Source: Dacryopinax spathularia (Eukaryota > Basidiomycota > Dacrymycetes > Dacrymycetales > Dacrymycetaceae). Taken from it: 64,000 bases of DNA. The position numbers and the translations under genes were made by a program. This document shows, piece by piece, positions 34,254-44,653 of the stretch (the first letter of the stretch is position 1; every line of letters starts with the position of its first letter). The notes under the pieces were generated by a model. That model had not been told where the DNA came from and did not search any database. It was given only the letters and a program-made list of their open reading frames with translations. The stretch spans positions 496,001 through 560,000 of the forward strand of contig JBBPFI010000013.1 of NCBI GenBank assembly GCA_037974965.1, given 5' to 3'.

Positions 34254-34744
34254 TCATAACCTTCCGCCACCGACCTCTAGAGGGAGGATGAGTCATGTAT
34301 TCGCGCAAGGAAAAAGAGGAGAAGACGTACGCTCAACCATCACGTCGATCGTGTCGCCATCCTGCATCTCCAGCGACGCGGGTGTCTCGTCCTCTCCTAG
34401 ACGCTCGCCGTCGTACAGGAAGCTACACAGGGTATATGGTCAATGAATGTCGCGCAAGCATGAGTGGCAACACCGGTACTCACCGAATAGTCTGGACGTC
34501 CTTCCCAACACGCTGAGCGTACGCGCCCTTCAGCTTGGACATCTTCGTGTTCCTCTTGATCTTGAAGAACACCTCGTCCCCAGTGCTCGTGACGACCTGC
34601 GTACAAGAGATAGGTTAGCATATATGCTACTTCTATGTGAGGTGGAGGTCAACAACGCACCTTGACGTTGATAGGACCATTAGCGTCCTCCTGCTTCGGC
34701 TCCTCCTGAGTCTCGTGCTGTTCCTGTTCCTCAGAGTCGGCCAT
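34254..34744 (-). CDS. SMT3: SUMO (small ubiquitin-like modifier)
   Basis: Exons 34744-34661, 34596-34484, 34422-34331 and 34276-34254 give 103 residues. An acidic flexible start (MADSEEQEQHE) leads to PINVKVVTSTGDEVFFKIKRNTKM, SKLKGAYAQRVGK, IRFLYDGERLGEDETPASLEM and GDTIDVMVEQVGG. The ubiquitin fold, the hydrophobic groove residues and the C-terminal diglycine identify SUMO; the short tail (GRL) after the glycines would be removed by a Ulp1-type protease before conjugation to nuclear targets. The last exon is 23 nt and alone encodes the diglycine end. The gene is divergent from the ORF at 34903. Confidence 0.96.
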
Positions 34745-34902
34745 ATCGTCTAGATTTCGTATATGACTTGTATCCGATATAAGAGTGCTGTGCTAATGCT
34801 GATGGATGTAGCGGAGCGTACAACCAGACGAGGGAAGATGGTGGTGCGGGAGGGAGAAGGAAAGCGGCGGGAGCGGGACGGTCGAGGCGCGGACTGGTTC
34901 GA

Positions 34903-35418
34903 GTGGCGAAGTGGCGAAATTGGGATTCTTCCGCCCACGCGTCCGAGTCCTTCCTTCGCCTTCTGTCATCGCCCTGGTCTTCGCTCCACGCAAACCGTGC
35001 TAAGCTTGTCTCCACAAACCTACTACTGGGTGCTCAGGCCTCAAACAAAACCCATGACTCACAGCGCTCTTCTTCCACCTGCTCGGAGCTGCTAGACTAC
35101 TTCAAAGCTTGGACCCAAGAGCGCGAGTTTCCGCACACTACTGTCCTCGTCCGCGAAACGACACAATGTATTATGCTCAGACGGTTGCCGAAATACGATG
35201 CTATACCAGATTTGGTCTGTACCTATGGAAGTCTTCCGGCGGAGTGGGACGACTGTCTAACCGCTGCATCTGTCGACTTGTCTGGTGCTGCTTCCCAATC
35301 TGCTGACGGCGAAGTCTACGTGAAGCGTCCTAAAGGGGTGGGCTACGCCATGTCGCGCCTCGACATCGTCACTGAGTTCCAGTCACTATGCGATGCCCTC
35401 TGCCGCGGCCGCCAGTAG
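34903..35418 (+). CDS. Hypothetical protein
   Basis: An open plus-strand frame of 171 codons whose first codon at 34903 is GTG, so the real start is unclear; the first in-frame ATG is at 35173, which would leave 81 residues. The C-terminal half has a protein-like composition (YVKRPKGVGYAMSRLDIV, FQSLCDALCRG). No domain was recognised. An upstream spliced exon is possible, and the 5' part overlaps the SUMO promoter zone. Confidence 0.4.
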   Translation: MAKWRNWDSSAHASESFLRLLSSPWSSLHANRAKLVSTNLLLGAQASNKTHDSQRSSSTCSELLDYFKAWTQEREFPHTTVLVRETTQCIMLRRLPKYDAIPDLVCTYGSLPAEWDDCLTAASVDLSGAASQSADGEVYVKRPKGVGYAMSRLDIVTEFQSLCDALCRGRQ

Positions 35419-36099
35419 CTGATGGTTGCGCCGAGATTGGTAGAGAGAGCTCGAGAGCGCCGTTGGATTCTTGCACTCTCTGGGGCCTTATCATGATCAT
35501 CCCGTAGACGGAGAACATCATGCTTGAGGAGACTGGCGGGGTCATCTTGATGGACCTGGATATCGCGTCGAGAGAAGGGAAGGAGGGTCCTGTCAAGGGA
35601 CGGACATTGGCTGGATGGACGAGTGGGACGAAGAAGGGCAGTGCGGTTGGCCCCTGGTGATGCGCAGGGGAGCCGACTGGAAGGCGCTGGGTTTGATCGT
35701 TGCTGAACTTGGGAGGACGGAGGGGGGCGACGGGGGGCGAAACTGGATCTGATACCGTTCTTTCAAGGTACCGATTCATTAATATATCCTTCTGAGCGGA
35801 ATACCTCGCGATGCGTACGATCCAGTGACGCATATAGGCGCCTGATTGCCCGGAAAGCTTCTCCTTATCGGATATCCTTCTGGGCAGAATACCTTGAAGT
35901 GCATGTTCGATAGCCCATATAGGCAGCGATTAATGCATATAGCTGTTGAAATCCGAGTCCAAAGGTGATTATACTACAGTACATTGCCAAGTCCTCCATA
36001 CACCGCCGATAAGCCGTCCAGTTGAGAGTCTCTAAGCGTCCCTGGTATATCCTCCATACCCTCCGCTCTACACCAATACAATCCCTCCTCCATCCATCT
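35419..36099. other. Intergenic region carrying a diverged direct repeat
   Basis: About 680 nt with no supported gene. It contains two related segments described separately. Confidence 0.5.
35783..35935. repeat. Pair of diverged direct repeats, about 62 bp each
   Basis: Copies at about 35783-35850 and 35872-35935 share the pattern TCCTTCTG-GC-GAATACCT and CATATAGGC-GATT/TGAT-ATGC at roughly 75% identity by eye, offset by about 88 nt. Both strands are non-coding here. It looks like an old tandem duplication. Confidence 0.6.
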
Positions 36100-37021
36100 C
36101 TAAAGCGCAACAATCCAAACACTCACCCCCACCCCCACCACAAGCCCCACCAACCCCCCCGGCACGCTCCTCCCCTTCCCGGCCCCTCCAGTCGGAGTTG
36201 CGCTCCCTGTTGGCCCTGCTTGGCCTGCGGTGGCGCTCACTGTTCCGTTAGCGGACATCAGACCTGTGGTCAGCGATGTTTGGGAGGAGGGGGAGGCGGT
36301 GGCTGTCACACCGATTGTGAGGGGTGAGATTGGGGCTGAGGCGGACGAGCAGCCGGATACGAAGCCTGTTGCGCATGTCAACTTCCGACCTTCTCCTCAC
36401 ATGGCCAGGCCATAACGAGCAGCGCATAGAACGGCAAGGACAAGCAGCAAGAGTTGTGCGGGCAGGAGATGTGGGAGAAGGAAGGGAAGGGGGGAAGGGA
36501 AGGACGGGAGGAAGGAAGGAAAGAGGTGGGGCGGAACGCACTATCCAGCTGAGACTGCGCGGCCTGCACCTGCTGCTGCAACACCCCACCCAGGCCAACC
36601 CCGCAATTAATGCACTGAAGGAGCTCCCAGCCGATCGTATTACTACACAAACATGTCGCGTTCGCAGCGTCGTTTGCGCAGCTCTGCAAAATCACCACCA
36701 TATCAGCACCAATGCTCCGAGCGAAGCAGAGGAAGGGGAGGGGAGGGGAGGGGGGACGTACGGTGATGGCACTGACGACGGAACATTGGGAGGTGCAGTT
36801 AGAGGGGATGGAGAGGGGAAAACTGTTCTCTCCTCCGGTGCTCTGTCTCGCTATGAGGCCGGGTGCGGGTGTGGGTGCGGGTGCAGGGTTGGGGGAAGCG
36901 AGGGTGAGGAGCGCTACACTCACACCAAAAACAACCAGATTAGCAACCGCTTCGTGCTTCAGCTTATCAAGCGCTACGCACCTAGAGGCAGCAGCAGGCA
37001 AACCCTCCAAAGCATCTTCAT
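36100..37021 (-). CDS. Secreted GPI-anchored protein with Cys cluster (CFEM-like)
   Basis: Exons 37021-36982, 36913-36762, 36683-36542 and 36365-36100 give 199 residues. A signal peptide (MKMLWRVCLLLPLALLTLA) is split by the first intron. Residues about 50-100 hold seven Cys in order C-C-C-C-C-C-C with spacing NCTSQC, SCANDAANATCLC and LLQCINCG, recalling CFEM-type eight-Cys modules, and Q/L-rich helices follow. The tail is Ser/Thr/Gly-rich and ends in a hydrophobic stretch (GGLVGLVVGVGVSVWIVAL) typical of a GPI-attachment signal. It is probably a plasma-membrane or wall protein. CFEM proteins can bind haem, but the motif match is partial, so function is open. Confidence 0.8.
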
Positions 37022-37942
37022 CCTAGCCTTCTAGCCTTCTACTCCCAGTCGAGATAATGGCAAAGCCCAGGCGTAACAAGTTGAGATGATCGCCCTCTTC
37101 AACGAAAGAGATGCACAGCAGAGCGCTGTTTTCAGCGATACGGCTGACGACTAGGGGTCGGCTAGGGGGCGATGCCGGGTGTGAGATGAAGGGCGACGTC
37201 CGATTTTGGGTGCTGATGGATCAGGCAGAATGGTTGATGGTGTGTAGGGGTTAGGAGGGTGGTGGGGTGATGGTACTATAGTGTACTCCTCGAGGCTGTA
37301 GTTCTGCTTCTAGCAGCTGGGGGGGAGGTATGTTGGCAAGGAGGGGCTGCAGGTCGGCGACGGCAGCGCGCTCGCCGTAGTCAACGAGAAAAAGGAGATG
37401 AGATGAAACGCATCCCCCGTCCCCCTAGCCAAGAATAGATAACCAGCCCCCCCTTCCTCTAAACCTCGCCTCGGCGACCGCCGCTCCCAACACCCAAGGG
37501 GGCCATGCATACGCACGGTGCATCGGGGGGTTGACGTCGTGCGTTGTATTGCGCCTGGCGAAGACGGTGATGGGAAGTGTGGCACTCCGATGAGACACGT
37601 GCGGGTTTGATTGCGAAGTGTGTGGCAGGGGCCTCGGCATATCGCCGGGCCACCGTAATGCAAACAGGGAACGGGTGTATCGTGGCGGAATGTTGCAAGC
37701 TTATCGCTTACCAGAATACAGGGCAGATGACGACGTGCCCTGATGACGCCTCTCGTGCGCAGCAGCCGCTCTGGACTGGAAGCAGGTTGATGGAATGCAG
37801 AAGCCAGAAGCTTGCCCAGTATCACGTGGTTTGATGATATTGATATTTCCCCGTCAACACCAATCATTGTAAATGTAGCTTCCTGACCAGGGCTACTATA
37901 TGGATACAGTCATTATCCAATGTTTTTTTGGGACTACGGTCC
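37022..37942. other. Intergenic region
   Basis: About 920 nt between the GPI-protein start and the 3' end of STE24. A 185-codon minus-strand frame at 37310-37867 has no domain, splice support or coding-like composition, and I do not call it. Confidence 0.5.
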
Positions 37943-39681
37943 TCAGAGCTCTTTCTTTCCCCTCTGGATTTCCTCTAGCTTGTCCATCGCCTTCAGCCTT
38001 TCTGGCAGAGTAGGGTGCGAATAATGATATGCCGAGTACCTGTGCCCCGGCTCAAATCAGCGTACTGCTTCCAAAGCCAAAGGCAAGTGGCGAGAGAGAA
38101 GACAAAGAGAGAAAAGAAAGAGGAGACGCACAGCCAATCCACATGCAGCGTGCTCAGGTTCTTGACGTGCAGCTTTGTGAGCGCCTCTGCCAGCTTCTCC
38201 TTATACTCCCCTCCCAGGCCCACGGCAAACGCATCTGCCTGATACTCGAACAGCCTCGTCACGGCATTCATCGCAAACTGGACCAGATGCTCCACAGGCT
38301 GCAAAAACATCTGGTACAGCAAAAAAGTGGGTAAGATCGGTGCTGGCCTCGTTATCGGCGTGTCCAGAGGCAAAGGGGGAAACCCGAACGAGGGGAGGAA
38401 GGTTCGGGAGACTAGGAACGGGGGGAAGGAGGAGAGGAGGAGGAAGATGTGGATTTGGCTGATGAGGAGGAGTTTGGTGGGGTGGGACATTGACCAGTGC
38501 CCCAGTTCGTGGGCGAGGACGGCTTCGACTTCTTCTTCGGTGGATTGGGCGATGAGGGTGTCGAAGATGACGATGTGCTTGCTCTGCGTCGTCCGTCAGC
38601 TTTGGCCGTATCTACGCAGCATGTTCCACAACTAAAGGGAGGAAGACAGGAAGAGAGGCGAAGCGGGAGGACGCACCCATGGCAAACCGTAGAAATACGC
38701 ATTCGAGTGACTGCTCCTCTTACTCCCATCAATCTGATACAAATGCTTCAACGGGAACCGCAGCCTCCCCGCAAGACTCTCGATCCTCCTCCTCAGGCTA
38801 CTCCCCTCCTCCAACGGGGTCAGCTTATTGAAAAGCGGCTGAATGACCAGCGGATACAACACGACCAGCACAAGCTGGAAAACGAGCATGAACCCCATCA
38901 GGTAGTAGACGAAGGATTGGCCGAAATGGCGGATGATGGAGAGGAAGGCGGCGAGGAATGGGACGCCGAGGAAGATGCCGACGAGGAAGGACTTTAGGAG
39001 GTCGGTTATGAATGTTAGCCGGGTCGTTTTGTTGAAGCCGTGCGATTCCTCGAGGACGAAGGTGTAGTAGTAGTCCCAGGGGAGGGACGTCACTACAGAG
39101 ATGAGGCCGAGGATGCCGGCGAAGATGATGCTCTGAGCAATCTATCCCTCAATCAGCCTCCTGTCCCCCACTTCTTCTCCAATAGGAAGGCAAGAGAAGG
39201 GCAGCGTACCTCCCGATCCCCGCCATAACCGAAATACGCCAACACCCCAGCTGCCGCCCCCCAAGCCCAAGCATACAAGTCGAAATATATGCTCAGCCCG
39301 CCCTCCACCAACCCCCACAAATTCTTATACAGCGTAAACCAAGCCTTGTCCTTCCCATACGCCTGCGACTTCTTATACGTCTCGGGGGGGAAATGGTCTT
39401 TCAGCGAAGCAGGCGGTTCCGGCTTCGAATAATTACCTAACTGTCGGATCCTGTCATCCGCATCTCACATCAGTCCGGGCTCGTGAGATGGGAGAGGGAG
39501 AGAGGGAAGGGACGCACAGGAGGAAGTTCTCGAATATCCCGCTGAAGAGCGTGAGCCCTAGGGCGATGGACTTGAAGTCGTGTGGAGATTGGACGATCCG
39601 GGTCAGGGGGAGCTGGAAGGAACGTTGCATCCTGTTGAAAGTGCCCAGAATGGGCGAGAGCAGGGAGCGGATCACGTCCAT
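37943..39681 (-). CDS. STE24: CAAX prenyl protease STE24 (M48 zinc metalloprotease)
   Basis: Exons 39681-39518, 39450-39210, 39141-38677, 38583-38132 and 38039-37943 give 472 residues. SQAYGKDKAWFTLYKNLWG, LPWDYYYTFVLEESHGFNK, KRSSHSNAYFYGLPWSKHIVIFDTL and the zinc site HELGHW (His near residues 315 and 319), with a later FEYQADAFAV Glu ligand, are diagnostic. The C-terminus YSAYHYSHPTLPERLKAMD is also typical. STE24 sits in the ER membrane with several spans and cleaves prenylated CAAX proteins, including the mating-pheromone precursor, and clears clogged translocons. The divergent promoter to the coiled-coil gene is 367 nt. Confidence 0.96.
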
Positions 39682-40048
39682 CCTTGATCTCTCTCTTCGA
39701 GTTATATGGGGAAACGAGCGAATGTAACGTGGAGGACAGGTAGAGAATGCGATGAGCGGTACCGAGATCTTTTGTTCGATGCTGATGATGCGCACGACGT
39801 GTAACAGTCCGCGCTCGTTGCTGGGGTCCAGGGAAGGCAAGGGTTTGTGGCTGTGCTTTTAGACGCGTGTTCCCGTGACGTGAAAGACCGAAGGCGCGTG
39901 TTGACGACAGACGCGCCGTCATCCCCACGGCCGCTGACTGCCGGCAACGACCACCACCACAACGGCATTAACGACACCCTCCCTACTCCTATATACTACA
40001 TCTACCTGCTTGAACGCATATATCTATCTTCGTTTGTGGTGGTGAAAG
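39682..40048. promoter_or_regulatory. Divergent promoter, STE24 and coiled-coil gene
   Basis: 367 nt between head-to-head starts, with no other gene. A TATATA-like run at about 39990-39996 and 40018-40030 could serve the plus-strand gene. Confidence 0.4.
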
Positions 40049-42136
40049 ATGGCGACGATGACAACACTCGGTACCCCTCCCTCCCTCGCCAATTTCGGGA
40101 TAACGACCTCCCCCGAACTAGCCGCAATGCGCAGAAAAGACCAGGATATCGCCGAGCTCGTCGCGCGTTCTCAGCTCCTCTCTGCCGACTTGGAGAGGGA
40201 GAGGGCGAGTAAGGCCGAGGTGGAGAAGCGGGCGGAGAAGGAGAAGATGCGGTGGAAGGAGGCTAATGATGCTGTATGCACTTCGGCTTTCTGGTGCTGG
40301 TTGGAGGATGGTTTGCTGACGGGAGATGCAGATGCAGATGCAGTATCAGACGGTTCAGCTCCAGTATCGGCTGGCGTTGAGCGAGGAGAGGGTGAGGGAG
40401 ATGGATGATAGGCATGCGATGCTGCAGATGAAGATTGCCCAGAGTGCGTTCGTCTCCATGGATGTGCTATATATATGCAGTGCTGATGTTGAGGACAGCC
40501 GTTCGAGACCACAGAATATCTCGGTTCCAGACGCGTGAAGCGGAACTTACCTGGGAGATTCAGGATTTAACCGTACGCGTAGCTCCTCGGTTCCCTTGCA
40601 GCAGTATCTGATGATTAACAACACAGGAGGAAGCTGATGAAGAGAGGGAAGAGGCAGCAGCTCAGCTTGAAGCGGCTCAAGAAGAACTCGAGAACGTGCA
40701 GCACGAGCTCAGTAAGAAGCTTGCCAAAGCCGAGAAGCAGCGAGATCGAGCCGCCCAAGAAGCCGAAGAAGCGCGGCAGAACGTGCAAGACGCCGAGGTT
40801 TGTCCCTAACTCCCCTTCAAAAGGGCTGAAACTGACGAGTTTTGTATGCCAGAGAGAGCTCGAGCACCTGCGCGTGCAACACTCCACACTCGAAGCGAAC
40901 CACCGCAAAACTTCCCTCTCCCTGCAACGCCTCCAGCTCGAGCTCGAGTCTCTCAAAGCCCAAGAAAAGGAATGGAAGTCCCGCGCGGCAGACTGGCAGA
41001 ACCTGGAGAAGAGGAGCGATAAGGAGCTTGATAAGCTTCAGGAGGCGAAGCAGGCGCTGGAGGGGAAAGTGAGGGAACTGGAGAGGGAGGTAGGGGAGTT
41101 GAGAAAGCGGGAGAAGGGGGTGGAGAGGGAGAGGAAGAGGGTTGAGGCGCTGGAGGGCAAAGTGGAACGGCTTGAGGTCCGCCTCCCTCTCTTCCACTTA
41201 TCTACGTACCCGTCAACTGATCCGTGCGTACAGGAACTGCTGGAGAAAGCGCAATCCAAAACCTCAGAAGCGCAACAAGAAGCACACGATGCGCAGACCG
41301 AGCTCGGCCGGGTGCAGAAACAGCTCATCCGCTTACAAACCCAGCTCGCGCGGGAGATATCGGTCATACCCGTGTCTAGTACGAGCCATAAACCACCGAG
41401 CTCCAATACGGCCGTGGCGGTCGAACCTTCCCCCGAGCCATCCCCTGAGCCAGAGGCAGAACCAGAACCAGAACCAGAACGGGGACCGGCAAAGGCAAAG
41501 CAGCCGCGGAAGGTACGCTCTTTCGTACATGCTTCCCGAATATCAGAGCTAACGACGAAATAGCCACGTAAACTCCCTCCCATATCCAAAGCAGCGGTCG
41601 AGCGTGTCCCATCCCCTCCTGCCTCAGAACCGGATTCGGACAAATCAGAAGACTCGCTCACGTTCTACTCTATCATCCCCGGGCGCGAGAAAGCGGCTCG
41701 CAAGCCCGCTTCGAAGACAGCCGCTGAGAAACCCGCTACGACGAGCCATAAACCTGCTTCCGGCACTCAGAAGCGTTCCGCTCCTAAAGCTGCTGAGAAA
41801 GCGAAGCAGCAGCGGGAGAAACCGCAGCCCATCGTCGAGGAAGACGAAGAGAAAGAGAACGACGACGTCGCCCCAGCCCCTTCTGCACCCGCTTCCAAAC
41901 CCACAGCACGCAAAGCCCCCGAAAGAGCAGAAGAAGAAGAAGGCCAAAAGAAGAAGAAACGCAAGCTCTTCGGCGCGCCCAGTGCGGCTCCGTTCCAGTG
42001 GGCAGCAGGGATGAACGCGGGCGACGGGGCGGACTCGATTATCCCTTCTATTCTGAGCCCTATTAAGGGCGGTGGGCCTGCACCTGCTAGGGCGGGGGTG
42101 AGGGCGCTGGGGTTGACTAGTGGGAGGATCTTTTGA
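40049..42136 (+). CDS. Long coiled-coil protein with basic C-terminus, unknown function
   Basis: Exons 40049-40273, 40332-40443, 40499-40572, 40627-40797, 40853-41176, 41234-41512 and 41564-42136 give 585 residues. Residues about 25-390 are heptad-rich (repeated ERERASKAEVEKRAEKEK, EEADEEREEAAAQLEAAQ and RELERE-type runs), a long helical rod. A Pro/Glu linker (EPSPEPSPEPEAEPEPEP) then leads to a Lys-rich tail with a nuclear-localisation-like KKKKRKLFG and a C-terminal LTSGRIF. The tail composition suggests a nuclear or spindle-associated structural protein, but no family was recognised. The acceptor of exon 2 sits in an ATGCAG repeat and could shift by six bases. Confidence 0.8.
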
Positions 42137-42378
42137 AATAGCTGGCTGATCGTGCGGTTATGGACGAGAGTTTGGTGCATTGCTTATCTTCGTTTCTTTG
42201 TTTTTGGCATACCCGTTGATTTGTTCAGATACTTATACGTAATACGATTGGATACCAACACAAGACATTCAAAATACACCTCCATTCTGTGAACGACCGC
42301 CCACTCGCATCTGTCCGACCATACAACCCACCCCTCACGGCCTCTGTCACCCTGCAGCCCAGGCCTCCCTAAGACCAA

Positions 42379-43163
42379 TCAGTAATCCGTAGCCGAATGC
42401 ACCCCCGCAGAAGCAGTAGCCCACTCCGTCTCCGCACTCGCAAACATCCCCTTGCTCTTGAACGTATTGATCAACAGAGCGACCTGTACCCAGGTGAGAA
42501 CGATGAGGTCGAGCAGTCCGAGCGCTTCTTCAGAAAGGACGAGCGCGGCGCGTTTGTCCGAGGCGAGGAGGGAACCGTGTTCCATTGTGTAGATTGCGAG
42601 GGGGTCGGGGAGGCCTTTACGACGCAGCTGGAGGGCCGTCAGCCTTGCGTGCTCCGAGTCATCATGAGGGAGAAATGAGGACCTTGGCAGTATCGCCCAT
42701 CAGCGTCCACTGGTAGACCTCACCCGTCGGCGAAGTGAACTCTCGCTTGCTATGGAACTCGTGAGCTCAACAATCACCAAGGACAACCAGAAGACGACTC
42801 ACTCATGCTCCTCCGCCATCTTCAAAAACCTCCTAACCTTACTATCCGACACCGGAACCCTCAAGAACTCTCCAGCGGGGACCGACTTCCCCTCTCCAAC
42901 CCCTACACCACATATCAGCCCTTCTTCCCTCACTCGCACTCGCCGGATACAGAGTACTCACTGAACGACATCGGCCTATTCCAGTTCAATTCTCCCGTGG
43001 TAACGAACTGCGTTGGCTCGTCCTCCATCCCGAGCTTCTTGGGCAGTGCGCGGAGGACGTAGGAAATACCTTTTTCGGTCTTGATTTCGTAGATCACTTC
43101 TCCCGAGGGATTGACGAGCATCGCATGTCTGGGGTTGTTGTACAGGCTGTAGAGGGTGGTCAT
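42379..43163 (-). CDS. DUF6593 family protein
   Basis: Exons 43163-42962, 42902-42803, 42749-42683 and probably 42651-42379, about 213 residues. The sequence starts TTLYSLYNNPRHAMLVNPSGEVIYEIKT and continues through FTSPTGEVYQWTLMG to LLDLIVLTWVQVALLINTF, matching the compact beta-rich DUF6593 domain common in basidiomycetes, of unknown role. No signal peptide. The last junction is weak: keeping frame needs a 31-nt intron with donor GTCCTC and acceptor CGGAG. Confidence 0.7.
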
Positions 43164-43794
43164 CTTGCCGCCACAGAACTGTGATCGACCAGAGAATGGT
43201 ACTGTACTGCAGTTCCTGGAGCCAGATACAGTGCCGTCTTTTTATCTGTTCATATCCTGTATGATGTCCCCTCGGACATCTACCTTCTTCTCCCTCCGCA
43301 GCAAAAGTAGTCCAAACCCATTAACCTCCGCCTCCCACAAACGAACAAAAGAAAGGGTTGCGGGCCAATTTTCCAACCCGACTTGTCCCCTGTACGCAGG
43401 AATGTTGAAGAATTCCGGGTACGCCTGCACTGCCTTTCGCGGGCGCTTGGGATTAGGCCGAGCTGCGCAGTTTGGAGGTCTCGCGGAGCTTGTGGCTCTT
43501 ACTGGGGAGGTGTAGGGGAAAGGAGGATGTTGAAGTGCCGCATCAGAGGCTGATGGCGAGAGATGCGCCTAGGAGAGAGATGTGGCGCAAATTCGGGGGG
43601 CGAGGAAATCCGGCGCATGCGCGTATGTCGTCGAGTGGCCGTATAAGGCATTTGCATCGCGTATGTCCCCGAGTGTGAACAGACACATGTATAATCCATC
43701 AACGGAGCTGTAGAATAATCGTCTAGTTTTACATCTTTGCGCAGCAATCACCGAACAATAGGCAGAAAGCACATCACCAGTCATTAGGCTGTCT
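43164..43794. other. Intergenic region
   Basis: About 630 nt between the DUF6593 gene and the 3' end of DPB4, with no gene seen. Confidence 0.5.
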
Positions 43795-44653
43795 TCAGTC
43801 TTCCTCGTCGCCGTGTTCGTCCTCATGCCTCCCCCTGTCCTCCACATCCATAGTAACGTCTTCCTCTGGCGGCTCATCCTCGTCCATCTCCTCATCTTCT
43901 CCCTCACCTTCACCCTCCTCACCTCCTTCCACTTCATCTCCCTCCTCGCCCTCCCCTTCCCCTTCAGCACCCTCCTCCTCTTCACCCTCATGTTCCTCCC
44001 CCTCGCCGTCGTCATGCCCCTCCTGCCCCTCGTGCTCGTCGTGCTCCCCAACCTCCTCCTCAGCCTCTTGCTCAGCAGCAGCCTTCGACTTCCTCTTCCC
44101 GCTCTTCGAAGTCCCATTCTCCTCCGCAGCCTTTTTCTTTGCTTTCGACTTCGGGTCTTGTGCCGCTTTCCATGCTGCTGCACCATCAGTACGATACTCT
44201 AGGTAGGGTCGGCCTAGTTGGCGTACCTGCGAGCTCCCGCTTCATAGGCTCTACTTGGTCGTCGAACTCGATTATCTCGAGCGCTTTTAGGACGTCCTGG
44301 GCTGTGATCGTCTTGGCCGAGCGGGACCATGTTACGTCCTGCGCAGTTGCGGCTGCGGAAGGCAGTCAGCGTCAACACTACTAATGGTAGACAAGCAGAC
44401 GTACCCAGATAGTTGATAAACACAGTACTCGACATCACCAAAGCCGTGACGGCCTCTTTCTGCAGCTTGGCATTATCCGGCAACTATCAATCCCAACAAT
44501 CAGTACGCACGTCCCATAAGAGAGAGGAGCAGGACGTACGGCCGCCTTCGCGATACGCGTAACGATCGTCTTAGGCAACTCGAAATCCTGGATCGAGTGC
44601 TGTTCTTGCTGCTTGAGCGCGTCTTCCGCGTCGGGTGAATCGGCGCGGGGCAT
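43795..44653 (-). CDS. DPB4: Histone-fold subunit of DNA polymerase epsilon / chromatin accessibility complex (POLE3/Dpb4-like)
   Basis: Exons 44653-44540, 44483-44405, 44352-44227 and 44177-43795 give 233 residues. FELPKTIVTRIAKAALPDNAKLQKEAVTAL, VFINYLGATA and KTITAQDVLKALEIIEFDDQV form the CBF/NF-Y-type histone fold used by Dpb4/POLE3, which pairs with Dpb3/POLE4 in polymerase epsilon and with ISW2/CHRAC-type remodelers. A Lys-rich patch (SKAKKKAAEE) and a very long acidic Glu/Gly tail of about 100 residues follow; POLE3 also carries an acidic tail that binds histones H3-H4. Confidence 0.92.

Noticed and set aside
37310-37867. 185-codon minus-strand ORF
   Set aside because: No domain, no sensible start context and irregular codon use; left as intergenic.
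43569-44186. Arg/Lys-rich minus-strand ORF overlapping DPB4
   Set aside because: It is the same strand but another frame of the acidic GAG/GAA-rich DPB4 tail; composition explains the open frame.
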